From the NCBI GenBank assembly GCA_029781795.1, contig JAKOWB010000284.1:1-58714 (forward strand): DNA of 58,714 bases, in the 5' to 3' direction. The translations under genes were made by a program, and so were the position numbers. The DNA comes from Pseudomonadota bacterium (lineage in GTDB: Bacteria > Pseudomonadota > Alphaproteobacteria > Kiloniellales > JACOMY01). The notes below the pieces were generated by a model. The model was not told where the DNA came from. It ran no database searches and was given only the letters and a program-made list of their open reading frames with translations. Positions 1 to 8,377 of this stretch are shown piece after piece; position 1 is the first letter of the stretch, and every line of letters starts with the position of its first letter.

Positions 1-1
1 C

Positions 2-652
2 GTCGAGAGCGGGCTGCAGGTCGCCATCCACCATCCGGAGGCGGGCCAGGCGACGCACCTCTTGAACGACGGGCGGGTCGACTCCGCCGGGCGCTTCTGG
101 TTCGCCTCGATCCACAAGAAGCACCAGCCCGAGGGCGCGCTCTACCGCCTGAACGCCGCCGGCCAGGTGAAGCGGCGGCACTATGGCCTCGGCACCGGCA
201 ACGGCATGGCCTTCAGCCCCGACGGCAAGTGGCTCTATCTGATCGACACCTACGTCGGCCTGCTGCGCTTCCCGCTCAGCGCCGACGGCCGCGCGGTCGG
301 CAAGCCGACGATGATGATCGAGACCAGGCTGCTGCCGGGCCTGCCCGACGGCATGACGCAGGACAGCGACGGCTGCCTCTGGCTGGCGCTGGCGCACGGC
401 GGGCAGGTGCTGCGCGTGACGCCGGCCGGCAAGGTCGATGCGGCGCTCGGCATCCCGGCGCGCTTCGCCTCCTCCTGCGCCTTCGGCGGCGACGACCTCG
501 GCACGCTCTACGTCACCAGCGCCACGGTCGGCCGCCCGGCGGAGGAACTGGCGCTCTATCCCGAAAGCGGCGCGCTCTTCGCGCTCCGCACCGGCTACCA
601 GGGCCTGCCCGAGGTCGCCTATGCCGGCACCCCGCCGCAGGTCGCCGCGTGA
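2..652 (+). CDS. SMP-30/gluconolactonase-family protein, 5' end missing
   Basis: The reading frame is open from base 2, so the N-terminus lies outside the window; the TTG at 62 is internal, since good family sequence (AIHHPEAGQATHLLNDGR) precedes it. The visible 216 residues carry six-bladed beta-propeller signatures of SMP-30/gluconolactonase/LRE: LNDGRVDSAGRFWF near the start, then NGMAFSPDGKWLYLID and LPDGMTQDSDGCLWLAL, where the Asn and Asp usually bind a divalent metal. Family members hydrolyse sugar or other lactones. The stop overlaps the next start (TGATG), so it is cotranslated with the acyl-CoA ligase. The substrate cannot be read from sequence. A second SMP-30 protein lies at 23107. 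Confidence 0.88.
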   Translation, partial: VESGLQVAIHHPEAGQATHLLNDGRVDSAGRFWFASIHKKHQPEGALYRLNAAGQVKRRHYGLGTGNGMAFSPDGKWLYLIDTYVGLLRFPLSADGRAVGKPTMMIETRLLPGLPDGMTQDSDGCLWLALAHGGQVLRVTPAGKVDAALGIPARFASSCAFGGDDLGTLYVTSATVGRPAEELALYPESGALFALRTGYQGLPEVAYAGTPPQVAA

Positions 653-2274
653 TGCTGACCTATCGCGACATGACGCCCTCGCGGCCCTTCGCCGGCTGGC
701 ACATGACCGGCGTGCTGCTGGAGCAGGCGGCGGCGCGGCCCGACGCGCCCTTCCTGCGCTGGACGCACGAGGGCGAGCCGGTTCCCTATGCCCGCGCGGC
801 GGAGATCGTGGCGCGGCTGGCCGGCGACCTGGCGGCGGCTGGGGTCAAGGACGGCGACCGCGTCGTGCTCTTCCTGCCGAACTCGCTCGCCAACGTCTGG
901 TGCTGGTTCGCAGTCAATGCGCTGGGCGCGGTGGACGCGCCGATCAATCCGGTCTTCTTCGGCCCGCTGCTGGCGCACCAGATCCGTCTGGTGAAGCCGC
1001 GGCTGGTGATCTGCGACGTCAGCCTGAAGCCGCAGCTCGACGAGGCCCTGGCCGAGGCCGACCCGGAGCGGCGCATCCGGGTGCTGCTGCACGAGGGCGA
1101 AGCCGGCGCGGCGACCCACGCGCCGCCGCGCCTTTCCGGGGCGACCGCCGGATCGCCGCTGACCCTGGTGGCGGGCGATCCGCGCCAGCCGGCGACGATC
1201 CTCTACACCTCGGGCACCACCGGGCCCTCCAAGGGCGTGCTGATGCCGCACGCGCAGATGCACTTCTATTCCGACCAGACGGCGAACATCCATCGCATGA
1301 CGGCGGACGACGTCTACCTCGCGCCCTTCCCGCTGTTCCACGCCAGCGGGCGGGTGCACGGCGTCGGGCCGGCGCTGCTGACCGGCGGCTCCTGCGTGCT
1401 CTACGACCGCTTCTCGGCGACCCACTTCGCCGAGCGCGTGGCGAAGTCGGGCGGCACCATCACCAACTTCCTCGGCTCCATGATCAAGCTGGTGCTGGAC
1501 CAGCCGGCCGGCGCCTTCGATCGCCAGAGCCGCCTGCGCTCGGTGCAGGCCGTGCCGGTGCCGGCCTCGCTGGTGGCACCGCTGAAGCAGCGCTTCGGCA
1601 TCGAGAACGTCTGCGAGGTGCTGGGCATGACCGAGCTCTCCTGGCCGGTCATGTCGCCCTATGCGGCGCCGCGCCCGTCGGGTGCCGCCGGCTTGCTGGT
1701 GGCCGACTGGTACGAGGCCATCGTCGCCGACCCGGAGAGCGACCGCGAGCTGCCGGCGGGCGAGGTCGGCGAGTTCCTGGTGCGCCCGAAGCATCCCTGG
1801 ATCACCTGCCTCGGCTACGAGAACGACACGGCGAAGACGGTCGAGACGCAGCGCAATCTCTGGTTCCACAGCGGCGACCTGGCGCGGCGCGACGCCGAGG
1901 GCTGGTTCTACTTCGTCGACCGCCTGAAGGACTCGATCCGCCGGCGCGGCGAATCCATCTCCTCCTTCGAGGTGGAGGAGGCGATCCTCGCCCATCCCGC
2001 CGTCGCCGATGCCGCCGCCGTGGCGCACCGGCTGCCGGGCGAGGCCAAGGACGAAGAGATCCTGGCCTGCCTGGTACTGCACGCGGGGCAGGTCTTCGAC
2101 CCGGCGGCACTGCTGGCGCACCTCAAGGGCCGGCTGCCGCGCCATGCCGTGCCGCGCTATCTCAAGTGCCTGCCGGCGCTGCCCAAGACGCAGAGCGGCA
2201 AGGTGCAGAAGGCGGAACTGCGCAAGGCCGGCATCGCCGGCGCCTGGGACGCCGAGACGGGAGAGGTGGCATGA
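652..2274 (+). CDS. AMP-forming acyl-CoA synthetase (CaiC-like)
   Basis: 540 residues, the normal length for an ANL-family acid:CoA ligase, which activates a carboxylate to an acyl-adenylate and then to a CoA thioester in the cytoplasm. The phosphate-binding loop ILYTSGTTGPSKGV is near residues 183-196, GMTE near 325-328, HSGDLARRDAEGWFYFVDR and RRGESISSFEVE form the A8 hinge region, and the catalytic lysine is about K517 in KTQSGKVQK. The overall pattern is closest to crotonobetaine/carnitine-CoA ligases, but the substrate is unknown. The ATG overlaps the preceding stop and the TGA overlaps the next start (ATGA). The following CitE-like lyase would suit a CoA-thioester product. Confidence 0.92.
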   Translation: MLTYRDMTPSRPFAGWHMTGVLLEQAAARPDAPFLRWTHEGEPVPYARAAEIVARLAGDLAAAGVKDGDRVVLFLPNSLANVWCWFAVNALGAVDAPINPVFFGPLLAHQIRLVKPRLVICDVSLKPQLDEALAEADPERRIRVLLHEGEAGAATHAPPRLSGATAGSPLTLVAGDPRQPATILYTSGTTGPSKGVLMPHAQMHFYSDQTANIHRMTADDVYLAPFPLFHASGRVHGVGPALLTGGSCVLYDRFSATHFAERVAKSGGTITNFLGSMIKLVLDQPAGAFDRQSRLRSVQAVPVPASLVAPLKQRFGIENVCEVLGMTELSWPVMSPYAAPRPSGAAGLLVADWYEAIVADPESDRELPAGEVGEFLVRPKHPWITCLGYENDTAKTVETQRNLWFHSGDLARRDAEGWFYFVDRLKDSIRRRGESISSFEVEEAILAHPAVADAAAVAHRLPGEAKDEEILACLVLHAGQVFDPAALLAHLKGRLPRHAVPRYLKCLPALPKTQSGKVQKAELRKAGIAGAWDAETGEVA

Positions 2275-3251
2275 GCAATCCGCGCAAGAGCCGCCCCGCC
2301 CCGCTGCCGCGCAGCCTGCTCTTCATTCCCGTGTTGCAGGAAAGCTGGATCGCCAAGGCCAGCCGCTTCCAGCCCGACGGCGTGATCCTGGACCTCGAGG
2401 ACTCCGTGCCGCCGGCCGAGAAGCCGCGCTGCCGCACGCTGGTGCGCGGGCAGATCGCCACGCTGGCGGCGGCCGGGATCCGGCCGCTGGTGCGTATCAA
2501 CGGGCTGGACGACGGCGGCTTCGACGACCTGGAGCATGTCGTGGCGCCGGAGCTCTTCGCCCTCGTCGTGCCGAAGAGCGGCACGCGCGAGCAGATCCTG
2601 GAACTCTGCGACCGCCTCTCCTGGCACGAGGGGCGCGTCGGGGTGCCGCGCGGCGCGACGCGCCTCGTCCTGCTGCTGGAAACGGCCTGGGGTATCCGCG
2701 ACGGCCATGACCTGCTGCGGCTCTCGCCGCGCTGTCTCGGCCTCTTCGGCGCGCTCAGCGGGCCGATCGTCGGCGACATCGCGCGGGCGGTGAACATCCT
2801 GCCCAGCGTCGAGGGCGACGAGCAGGCCTTCTATGCCTCCCGACTGGTGCTGGACACCCGTGCTGCCGGGCGGGAGCTGGCGGTCGCCGCGATCACCGGC
2901 ACGGCACTGGACGACCTGGCCCTGGTGCGGCGCCTGGCCGAGCGCGCGCGGCGCTTCGGCATGACCACGCTGGCGCTGATCCACCCCGCGCACGTCGCCG
3001 TCGCCAATGCCGTCTTCACCCCTTCGGCGGAGGAGTTCGCCGAGGCCGTGGGCCTGATCCTGGCCATGGCCGAGGGCGAGCGGCGCGGCCTGGGGGCCGT
3101 GCGCTACCGCGACCGCATGGTCGACTACGCCATGCTGCCGCAGGCCGAATCCCTGCTGGACGAGGCCCTGCGGCGCAATCCCGGACTGGCCGCCGGGCTG
3201 CCGGCCGACCCTGTCTTCGAGCCCTGGAGGCGCCCGCTCACGCAAAGCTGA
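2271..3251 (+). CDS. HpcH/HpaI aldolase / citrate lyase beta-like (CitE) protein
   Basis: 326 residues with the CitE-like TIM-barrel pattern. An N-terminal RSLLFIP strand is followed by ILDLEDSVPPAEK (acidic pair near residues 43-44), then a substrate arginine in PLVRINGLD, the metal-binding glutamate in LVLLLETAWGI, and IHPAHVAVANAVFTPS near the C-terminus. Relatives cleave or hydrolyse 3-hydroxyacyl-CoA-type thioesters such as malyl-CoA or citramalyl-CoA. The start overlaps the ligase stop by four bases. Together with that ligase, it suggests activation of an organic acid to a CoA ester and retro-aldol cleavage; this route is inferred. Confidence 0.88.
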   Translation: MSNPRKSRPAPLPRSLLFIPVLQESWIAKASRFQPDGVILDLEDSVPPAEKPRCRTLVRGQIATLAAAGIRPLVRINGLDDGGFDDLEHVVAPELFALVVPKSGTREQILELCDRLSWHEGRVGVPRGATRLVLLLETAWGIRDGHDLLRLSPRCLGLFGALSGPIVGDIARAVNILPSVEGDEQAFYASRLVLDTRAAGRELAVAAITGTALDDLALVRRLAERARRFGMTTLALIHPAHVAVANAVFTPSAEEFAEAVGLILAMAEGERRGLGAVRYRDRMVDYAMLPQAESLLDEALRRNPGLAAGLPADPVFEPWRRPLTQS

Positions 3252-3269
3252 AACCATCCATCCGTTCGA

Positions 3270-3281
3270 ATTGCATACGAT
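3270..3281. promoter_or_regulatory. Putative GntR/FCD operator, TTGTATAC family
   Basis: ATTGCATACGAT lies 65 bases before the GntR gene at 3347. It differs by one base from the TTGTATACGA boxes at 5842 and 8333. FCD-type GntR proteins commonly bind short GT-N-AC palindromes of this kind, so autoregulation is inferred. Confidence 0.5.
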
Positions 3282-3346
3282 CTCTGGTGCCCCCGGCGGC
3301 GCCCGGTTAGACTGTTGGCGAGGTCCAACGGGTCAGGGTCGGTTGC

Positions 3347-4114
3347 ATGGTGGCCAAGGCAAAGCGTGCGAACGACAGCGGCATCCTGCCGCCCAGCGCC
3401 GAGGAACGCGCCTACCAGTATCTGCGCCGCGAGATCCTGGACGGCACCTACCAGCCGGGCGAGCGCCTGCGCGAGGAGGCCCTGGCCCTGCAGGTCGGCG
3501 TCAGCCGTACGCCGGTGCGCGGCGCGCTGCAGCGCCTGGCGACCGAGGGGCTGGTGGAGTTCCGCCGCTACGTCGGCGCGGTGGTGCGTGTGTTGCCGCA
3601 GGAAGAGGTGGAGCAGGTCTACCAGTTCCGCGTCGTGGTCGAGAGCCTGGCCGCCGAGCTGGCGGCGCAGCGCGCCAGCGAGGCCGACATCGACCGCCTG
3701 TCCGACCTTTGCCAGGCGATGGACCGCATCGCCCAGCGCGAGATTCCCGACCTCCTGGAGATCGCGCGCCTCAACAAGGAATTCCACCTGACGCTGCTGG
3801 CCGCCGGCGGCAACATCTTCGTCAAGCGCGTGGCCGAGAACCTCGGCGACCTGAACTTCATGATCCGCGCCTACAGCCGCTTCTCGCGCTCCAGCCTGAT
3901 GCGCTCGATGGGCCATCACCGCGAGCTGGTGCAGGCGCTGAGGGCGCGCAACCCGCTCTGGGCGCGCAGCGTGATGGTGGCGCACATCGAGGCCGGGCGC
4001 AGCGCCAACAACGAGTGGGGCATGACCCAGGGCGCCGCCGGCCAGCCCTCGCGCGAGGCGCTGACCAGCGAGGCCGGGCCGGTCGCGACGCGGCGCGAGG
4101 TCGCCGCCGAGTAG
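3347..4114 (+). CDS. GntR family regulator, FCD (FadR) subfamily
   Basis: 255 residues. The N-terminal winged helix carries YQYLRREILDGTYQPGERL and the recognition-helix pattern VGVSRTPVRGALQRLATEGLV near residues 45-66. An all-helical FCD effector domain follows (FRVVVESLAAELAAQ, then LNKEFHLTLLAAGG and SMGHHRELVQAL), which usually binds a small carboxylate through a metal held by Asp and His residues. The ATG at 3347 has only a weak ribosome site (CAGGG). A TTGCATACGA box lies upstream and near-identical boxes precede the divergent genes at about 5.8-6.0 kb and the TRAP operon at 8.38 kb. It is therefore the likely local regulator of region 1, by inference. Confidence 0.92.
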   Translation: MVAKAKRANDSGILPPSAEERAYQYLRREILDGTYQPGERLREEALALQVGVSRTPVRGALQRLATEGLVEFRRYVGAVVRVLPQEEVEQVYQFRVVVESLAAELAAQRASEADIDRLSDLCQAMDRIAQREIPDLLEIARLNKEFHLTLLAAGGNIFVKRVAENLGDLNFMIRAYSRFSRSSLMRSMGHHRELVQALRARNPLWARSVMVAHIEAGRSANNEWGMTQGAAGQPSREALTSEAGPVATRREVAAE

Positions 4115-4140
4115 ACCGCTTTCCGACTTCTTGTCCTGCC

Positions 4141-4902
4141 TCAGTGCTCCGCGAAGAGACGGCCGAAGCCCTGCAGCCGGTCGCCGATGCCGTGGCTGCG
4201 CAGCGCGTGCCAATAGGTCGTCGGATTCACCGCCAGCACCGGCTTGCCCAGCCAGGCCTCGGCCTCGACGGCGACGCGGCTCATCGCCAGGTTGGCGCCG
4301 AACTGGATGATGGCGTCGGCCTCGGGCCCGTCGATCTGCTTCACCGCCTGGCGCAGCGTCGGCTCGTCGACGTGGCCGATCACCACCGGCCCGCCGCAGG
4401 AGAGATGCACCGACTTGCCGAGCTTGTAGCCCACCGCCTCGATGTACTCCCTGAGATGCTTCTCGGCGACCGGGAAGTAGGGCGTGACCAGGCCGAGGGT
4501 TGAGCCGGGCTCGATGCCCAGCGCCTGCAGCGCGGCCGGGAAGGCATAGGCCGCCTGGGTCACCTTCATCTCCGGCCCCGCCAGGGCGCGGATGCGCTTC
4601 ACGATCTCCACGGCCGGGGCGAGGCCGCCACCCCAGATCGACTCGGCCGAGATGCCGAGCACGATGTGGTCGGGCTTGCAGGTCAAGACGCGCTCGACCG
4701 AGGCTTCCAGCGCCACGTCGATGCGGCGGATCAGCTCGTTGAAGTCGGCATCGCTCCTCACCGGCTCGTCCGGGATGTGCATGCGCGAGATGTGGTTGGT
4801 CACGCCGACCGGCCGCCGGTCGTCGTAGTCCGGCTGCACGATGGTGTTGGTGGAGGGCGTGATGACGCCGAACTTGCAGCGCCAGCCGAAGGTATCGACC
4901 AT
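4141..4902 (-). CDS. Maleate isomerase / arylmalonate decarboxylase-like protein
   Basis: 253 residues of the Asp/Glu racemase superfamily, AMDase/maleate cis-trans isomerase branch. It has the N-terminal GVITPSTNTIVQPDYDD signature, the first active-site loop IVLGISAESIWGGG (residues 81-93), LGLVTPYFPVAEKHL, and the second loop IIQFGANLAMSR (about 199-209). Active maleate isomerases use a cysteine in each loop, and AMDase one in the second. By eye, these positions are Ser85 and Gly202 here, so the catalytic chemistry may be altered or lost. It is followed by the LigI-like amidohydrolase's stop on its upstream side (15-base gap) and probably shares its transcript. Confidence 0.75.
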   Translation of the reverse strand: MVDTFGWRCKFGVITPSTNTIVQPDYDDRRPVGVTNHISRMHIPDEPVRSDADFNELIRRIDVALEASVERVLTCKPDHIVLGISAESIWGGGLAPAVEIVKRIRALAGPEMKVTQAAYAFPAALQALGIEPGSTLGLVTPYFPVAEKHLREYIEAVGYKLGKSVHLSCGGPVVIGHVDEPTLRQAVKQIDGPEADAIIQFGANLAMSRVAVEAEAWLGKPVLAVNPTTYWHALRSHGIGDRLQGFGRLFAEH

Positions 4903-4917
4903 GGGGGCTCGTCTCTC

Positions 4918-5808
4918 CTAGCTGAAGCCGTAGAAGCGGGCGGGGTTGTCGACGAGTATGGCGCGCCGCTGCGCCACGTCCGGCACCCAGCGCGCCAGCA
5001 GGTCGAGCAGGTCGCCGTCGTTCGGCATGGGGCCGTGCAGCATGGGATGCGGCCAGTCGGAGCCCCAGACCGCCCGATCGGGCGCGGCGGCGACGCAGGC
5101 CGCGGCCAGGGGCGTGGTGTCGTCGTAGGGCGGCCCGGCGGTCGAGACGTGATAGGCGTGCGACAGCTTCACCCAGGCCTTGCGATCGGCGAGCAGGCGC
5201 AGCAGTGCCTGGAAGCCGGGTGTCGAGAGCGGCTGTCCGCCCTTCATGCGGCCCATCTGTTCGATCACCAGCGGGCAGGGCAGCCCGGCCAGGCGCGATT
5301 CGATCTCCACCAGGCGCTCGCTGCTGTCGGTGATGAGGTCGAGGTGCCAGCCGATCTCGGCCAGGCGGGCCGCCATGCCTTCCATCTCTGCCAGCGGCAG
5401 GCCGGCGGGCGTCACCATGTTGATGCGCACGCCGCGGACGCCGGCCTTGGTCCAGTCCTCGACCGTGGCGTCGTCCAGGCGGCGGGGATCGGCCACCACG
5501 ACGCCGCGCAGGCGTCCGCCCGAACGTCGCAGCGCGTCCAGCAGGCAGGCATTGTCCTCGCCATAGACGCTGGGCTGCACCAGGGCGCCGCGCGCCAGGC
5601 CCACGGCGTCCAGCATGGCGAGGTAGGACTCGAGCGGTGCATCCGGCGGGGTGTAGCTGCGCCGGGCCGCGTAGGCGAAGCGGGCACTGGGGCCGAAGAC
5701 GTGGGCATGGCAGTCGCAGCCGCCGGGCGGCAGGGCCCGCCGCGGCGGGCGTGGCCGCGGATCGGGCCCGGCGCAGGTCGGCGCCGGTGCGCTGTCGGAC
5801 GGACTCAT
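4918..5808 (-). CDS. LigI-like metal-dependent amidohydrolase (2-pyrone-4,6-dicarboxylate hydrolase family)
   Basis: 296 residues of the amidohydrolase-2 TIM-barrel family. The N-terminal metal/active-site motif is CDCHAHVFGP (His34, His36), followed by LVQPSVYGEDN, KAGVRGVRINMV, and the catalytic aspartate in VWGSDWPHPML near residue 245. Relatives include 2-pyrone-4,6-dicarboxylate lactonase and related lactone or amide hydrolases. The start at 5808 (MSPSDS) was chosen because GGGGAAG lies about eight bases upstream. The longer frame to 5892 would run through the operator at 5841. RraA-type aldolase and lactonase neighbours are compatible with breakdown of an oxidised ring or lactone intermediate, but the substrate is not known. 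Confidence 0.85.
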   Translation of the reverse strand: MSPSDSAPAPTCAGPDPRPRPPRRALPPGGCDCHAHVFGPSARFAYAARRSYTPPDAPLESYLAMLDAVGLARGALVQPSVYGEDNACLLDALRRSGGRLRGVVVADPRRLDDATVEDWTKAGVRGVRINMVTPAGLPLAEMEGMAARLAEIGWHLDLITDSSERLVEIESRLAGLPCPLVIEQMGRMKGGQPLSTPGFQALLRLLADRKAWVKLSHAYHVSTAGPPYDDTTPLAAACVAAAPDRAVWGSDWPHPMLHGPMPNDGDLLDLLARWVPDVAQRRAILVDNPARFYGFS

Positions 5809-5839
5809 GCGGTGCTTCCCCGGGAATTCTTCTTTCGAG

Positions 5840-5853
5840 TCTTGTATACGAAT
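5840..5853. promoter_or_regulatory. Operator-like TCTTGTATACGAAT
   Basis: This lies 32 bases before the amidohydrolase start on the minus strand, in the divergent promoter region. The 12-mer TCTTGTATACGA recurs exactly, in reverse orientation, at 20092-20103, and TTGTATACGAA recurs at 8333-8343. A GntR/FCD binding site is the simplest reading. Confidence 0.55.
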
Positions 5854-5989
5854 AACGAGAGCGAGGGAAGCCCAGGCGGGCGAGCCGGCCAAACGTATGG
5901 GGAATTAGCAATACAATTCATAAGTTAAGAGCCTGTCGCGGTTCTGCCCTGGCGCCCGGCACCTGCGTGGCATCGGCGCTATTGACGGG

Positions 5990-6001
5990 ACTGTATGCAA
6001 T
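5990..6001. promoter_or_regulatory. Operator-like box and promoter region of the PhyH gene
   Basis: ACTGTATGCAAT reads ATTGCATACAGT on the other strand, matching the box at 3270 except near its end. TTGACG at 5982-5987 could be a -35 element. The stretch 5809-6081 between the divergent genes holds only these signals and an AT-rich patch around 5900-5935; no gene is seen. Confidence 0.4.
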
Positions 6002-6081
6002 TTCTAACCTGCATGCACCGCAGGCTCCCCGCAGAGAGCCGCGCCGGCCCCCTGACGGCCCCATCCCGGGAGGATGATTCG

Positions 6082-6885
6082 ATGTTCCTGACAGACGCCC
6101 AGCTCGAAGCCTACGACCGCGACGGCTTCCTCATCCTGCGCGACCTGGTGTCGCCCGAGGAGGTGCGGCTGGTGAAGCAGGGCCTGGCCCGCGCCTGCCA
6201 GGTGCAGGACGACCGCGTGATCCGCGAGAAGTCCAGCGGCTCGGCCCGCATGGTCTATGGCATGCACGAACTCGACGGCCCGACCGGCTGCGAGGCCACC
6301 GAGGGCCTGGCGCGCTCCACCCGCCTGCTGCAGGCGGCGCGCGACGTGCTGCACGACGAGGCCTACCTCTTCCACATCAAGGCCAACCTGAAGGAGGCCA
6401 TGACCGGCGAGATCTGGCAGTGGCACCAGGACTTCGGCTACTGGCGGACCGACGGACTGAGCGAGCCGCGGCTGGTCACCACCATGCTGATGCTGGACCG
6501 CGCCACCGAGCTTGGCGGCTGCCTCTACTTCGTGCCCGGCAGCCACAAGGACGGCACCATCGAGGCGCCGTTCGACGACAAGACCACCTCGGTCGGCATC
6601 TGGACCCTGTCGCAGGAGCAGATGACCGATCTGGTCAAGCGCCGCGGCGAGCCGGTGCCGGTGGCCGGCGAGCCCGGCACGGTGGCCATGTTCCATCCCG
6701 ACCTGGTGCACGGCTCGGGCCACAACATGTCCACTCATGCCCGCTGGCAGATGTACTTCGTGTACAACGCTGTCTCGAACGTGATGCAGCCGGTGGCGAA
6801 GCCGCGGCCCTCCTACAAGGCCAACCGCAAGAACATCCCGCTGCAGATTCGCGCCAAGGAGTCGATCCTCGAGCCGGCCGAATAG
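6082..6885 (+). CDS. Phytanoyl-CoA dioxygenase (PhyH) family Fe(II)/2-oxoglutarate oxygenase
   Basis: 267 residues from the ATG at 6082, which has GGGAGGA upstream; the longer frame from 5995 would start inside the promoter. The iron triad is visible: His115 and Asp117 in WQWHQDFGYW and His210 in FHPDLVHGSGHN, with a downstream Arg (HARWQMYF) placed to bind 2-oxoglutarate. The FHPxxVHGS pattern resembles ectoine hydroxylase and other bacterial PhyH hydroxylases. It probably hydroxylates a small substrate. The next gene begins eight bases after the stop, so it is cotranscribed with the dehydrogenase and RidA. Confidence 0.88.
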   Translation: MFLTDAQLEAYDRDGFLILRDLVSPEEVRLVKQGLARACQVQDDRVIREKSSGSARMVYGMHELDGPTGCEATEGLARSTRLLQAARDVLHDEAYLFHIKANLKEAMTGEIWQWHQDFGYWRTDGLSEPRLVTTMLMLDRATELGGCLYFVPGSHKDGTIEAPFDDKTTSVGIWTLSQEQMTDLVKRRGEPVPVAGEPGTVAMFHPDLVHGSGHNMSTHARWQMYFVYNAVSNVMQPVAKPRPSYKANRKNIPLQIRAKESILEPAE

Positions 6886-6892
6886 CCGCCCG

Positions 6893-7840
6893 ATGCGAAT
6901 CGTCGTGACGGGTGCCGCCGGCTTCATCGGCCGACGGCTCAGCGCGGCGCTGGCCGCCGCGGAGACCCTGGACGGCCGGCGCATCGAGGAACTCCTGTTG
7001 GTCGATCGGGGCTTCTCGCGGCCAGCCAGCGATCCGCGCGTGCGGCAGATCCCCGGCGACCTGCTGCAGCCGGCAGTGCGCGACGCGATCTTCGGCAAGC
7101 CGGTCGACGGCTTCTTCCATCTGGCCGCCATGCTGACCGCCGAGGCCGAGAAGAACTTCGACCAGGGCCTGGCGATGAACCTGCGCGGGCTGCTGGACCT
7201 GCTGGAGGACTGCCGCCGGCAGGGCGGCATGAAGCTGGTCTTCGCCAGCTCCATGGCGACCTTCGGCGAGCCCTTTCCCGACGTGGTGCCGGACGAATTC
7301 CCGCAGCGGCCGGGCACCAGCTACGGCGTGCAGAAGACCATCGCCGAGCTGTTGCTCGACGACTACACGCGACGCGGCTTCCTGGACGGGCGGGCACTGC
7401 GCCTGCCGGTCGTGCTGATCCGCCCGCGCGACGCCGCGCCGGTGCTGTCCGAGCACATCTCGGCCGTGGCGCGCGAGCCGCTGCTGGGCAGCCCGGTCAA
7501 CTGTCCCTTCGCGCCGGAGACGCGTATGCCGGTGGTCTCGGCCGGCCAGGTGGCCGCCGCCCTCATCCGCCTCTTCGAGCTGCCGGGCGCGGCGCTGGGG
7601 CCGGTGCGCAGCCTCAACCTGCCGGCGCTCAGCGTCACCATCGCGGACATGCTGGACGCGGTGGAACGGCGCGCCGGGCCCGCGGCCCGCAGGCTGGTGA
7701 GCTGGACCCCGGATCCGGCGCTGCAACGACTGCTGGCCACCATGCCGGGCGGCTTCACCTCGGCCCGCGCCCTGGCAGCCGGCATCCGCCCGCTGCCCGA
7801 TTTCGACGCGGTGATCGAGGACTTCCTCGCCGCGCCCTGA
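6893..7840 (+). CDS. NAD-dependent epimerase/dehydratase family, D-erythronate dehydrogenase (DenD)-like
   Basis: 315 residues of the extended short-chain dehydrogenase family. The nucleotide site is VVTGAAGFIGRRL at the N-terminus, followed by DLLQPAVRDAIF, HLAAMLTAEAEKNFDQG, a catalytic FASSMATFGE serine strand, and Y-x3-K as SYGVQKTIAELLLDDYTRRG. The LTAEAEKNFDQG and RPRDAAPVLSEHISAVAREPL stretches are characteristic of DenD, which oxidises D-erythronate at C2 in four-carbon acid sugar pathways. Whether it acts on that substrate here is uncertain. It sits between PhyH and RidA in one transcript. Confidence 0.82.
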   Translation: MRIVVTGAAGFIGRRLSAALAAAETLDGRRIEELLLVDRGFSRPASDPRVRQIPGDLLQPAVRDAIFGKPVDGFFHLAAMLTAEAEKNFDQGLAMNLRGLLDLLEDCRRQGGMKLVFASSMATFGEPFPDVVPDEFPQRPGTSYGVQKTIAELLLDDYTRRGFLDGRALRLPVVLIRPRDAAPVLSEHISAVAREPLLGSPVNCPFAPETRMPVVSAGQVAAALIRLFELPGAALGPVRSLNLPALSVTIADMLDAVERRAGPAARRLVSWTPDPALQRLLATMPGGFTSARALAAGIRPLPDFDAVIEDFLAAP

Positions 7841-7873
7841 TCCGGCGGGGCAGGCCCCGCCGAGGAGGACCTC

Positions 7874-8260
7874 ATGCACATCTCGCACAACCCGCCGAAC
7901 GTCCCGCAGCCACCCTCGAAGCACGGCCAGGCGGTGGAAAGCCGTTCGGGCCTGCGCTGGTTGCACATCTCGGGCCAGATCGGCCTGGACAAGGACGGCA
8001 GGCTGGCCGACACGCCGCTCGGCCAGCACCGGCAGATCTGGGAGAACATCATGAACCTGCTGGCGGCGGCGGGCATGGGCCGCGAGCATCTCGTCAGGGT
8101 CTGCTGCTACGTCACCACGCCCGAGCAGATCGCCAACTACCGCATCACCCGCGACGAGGCGCTGGGGGGCGTCGAGGTCGCCTCCACCGCCGTCGTGGTC
8201 GCCGCCCTGGCGCGACCCGACTGGGTGGTCGAGATGGAGGCGGTGGCCGCCGCTCCCTGA
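7874..8260 (+). CDS. RidA family protein (YjgF/YER057c/UK114)
   Basis: 128 residues, normal RidA length. The family core is visible as LHISGQIGLDKDGRLADTPLGQHRQIWENIMNLL in separate stretches, RVCCYVTTPEQIANYRITRDEALGG, and the C-terminal VVAALARPDWVVEMEAVA. RidA proteins hydrolyse reactive enamines or imines, and related members act on carbamates or aminoacrylates in catabolic operons. GAGGAGG lies about seven bases before the ATG. Its place after a DenD-like dehydrogenase and before a TRAP operon suggests removal of an unstable pathway intermediate, which is inference. Confidence 0.88.
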   Translation: MHISHNPPNVPQPPSKHGQAVESRSGLRWLHISGQIGLDKDGRLADTPLGQHRQIWENIMNLLAAAGMGREHLVRVCCYVTTPEQIANYRITRDEALGGVEVASTAVVVAALARPDWVVEMEAVAAAP

Positions 8261-8263
8261 CCC

Positions 8264-8343
8264 TTGCATGCAAAGTGCGTGATCTTGGCGCAGCGGCCAT
8301 TGACAGGGTTGGCTCTGTCGGTCACTACTGGATTGTATACGAA
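8264..8343 (+). promoter_or_regulatory. TRAP operon promoter with two operator-like boxes
   Basis: The palindrome TTGCATGCAA is at 8264-8273 and TTGTATACGAA at 8333-8343. TTGACA at 8300-8305 is a good -35 candidate. The second box is 35 bases upstream of the dctP start and would overlap the promoter, so repression is plausible. Confidence 0.5.
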
Positions 8344-8377
8344 AGCTGCTGAAGCAGCGCCACTTGGGAGGAGACGC

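Noticed and set aside
3125-5911. Long minus-strand frame of about 930 codons
   Set aside because: It overlaps two real minus-strand genes in another frame and the GntR gene on the plus strand; no domain is recognisable.
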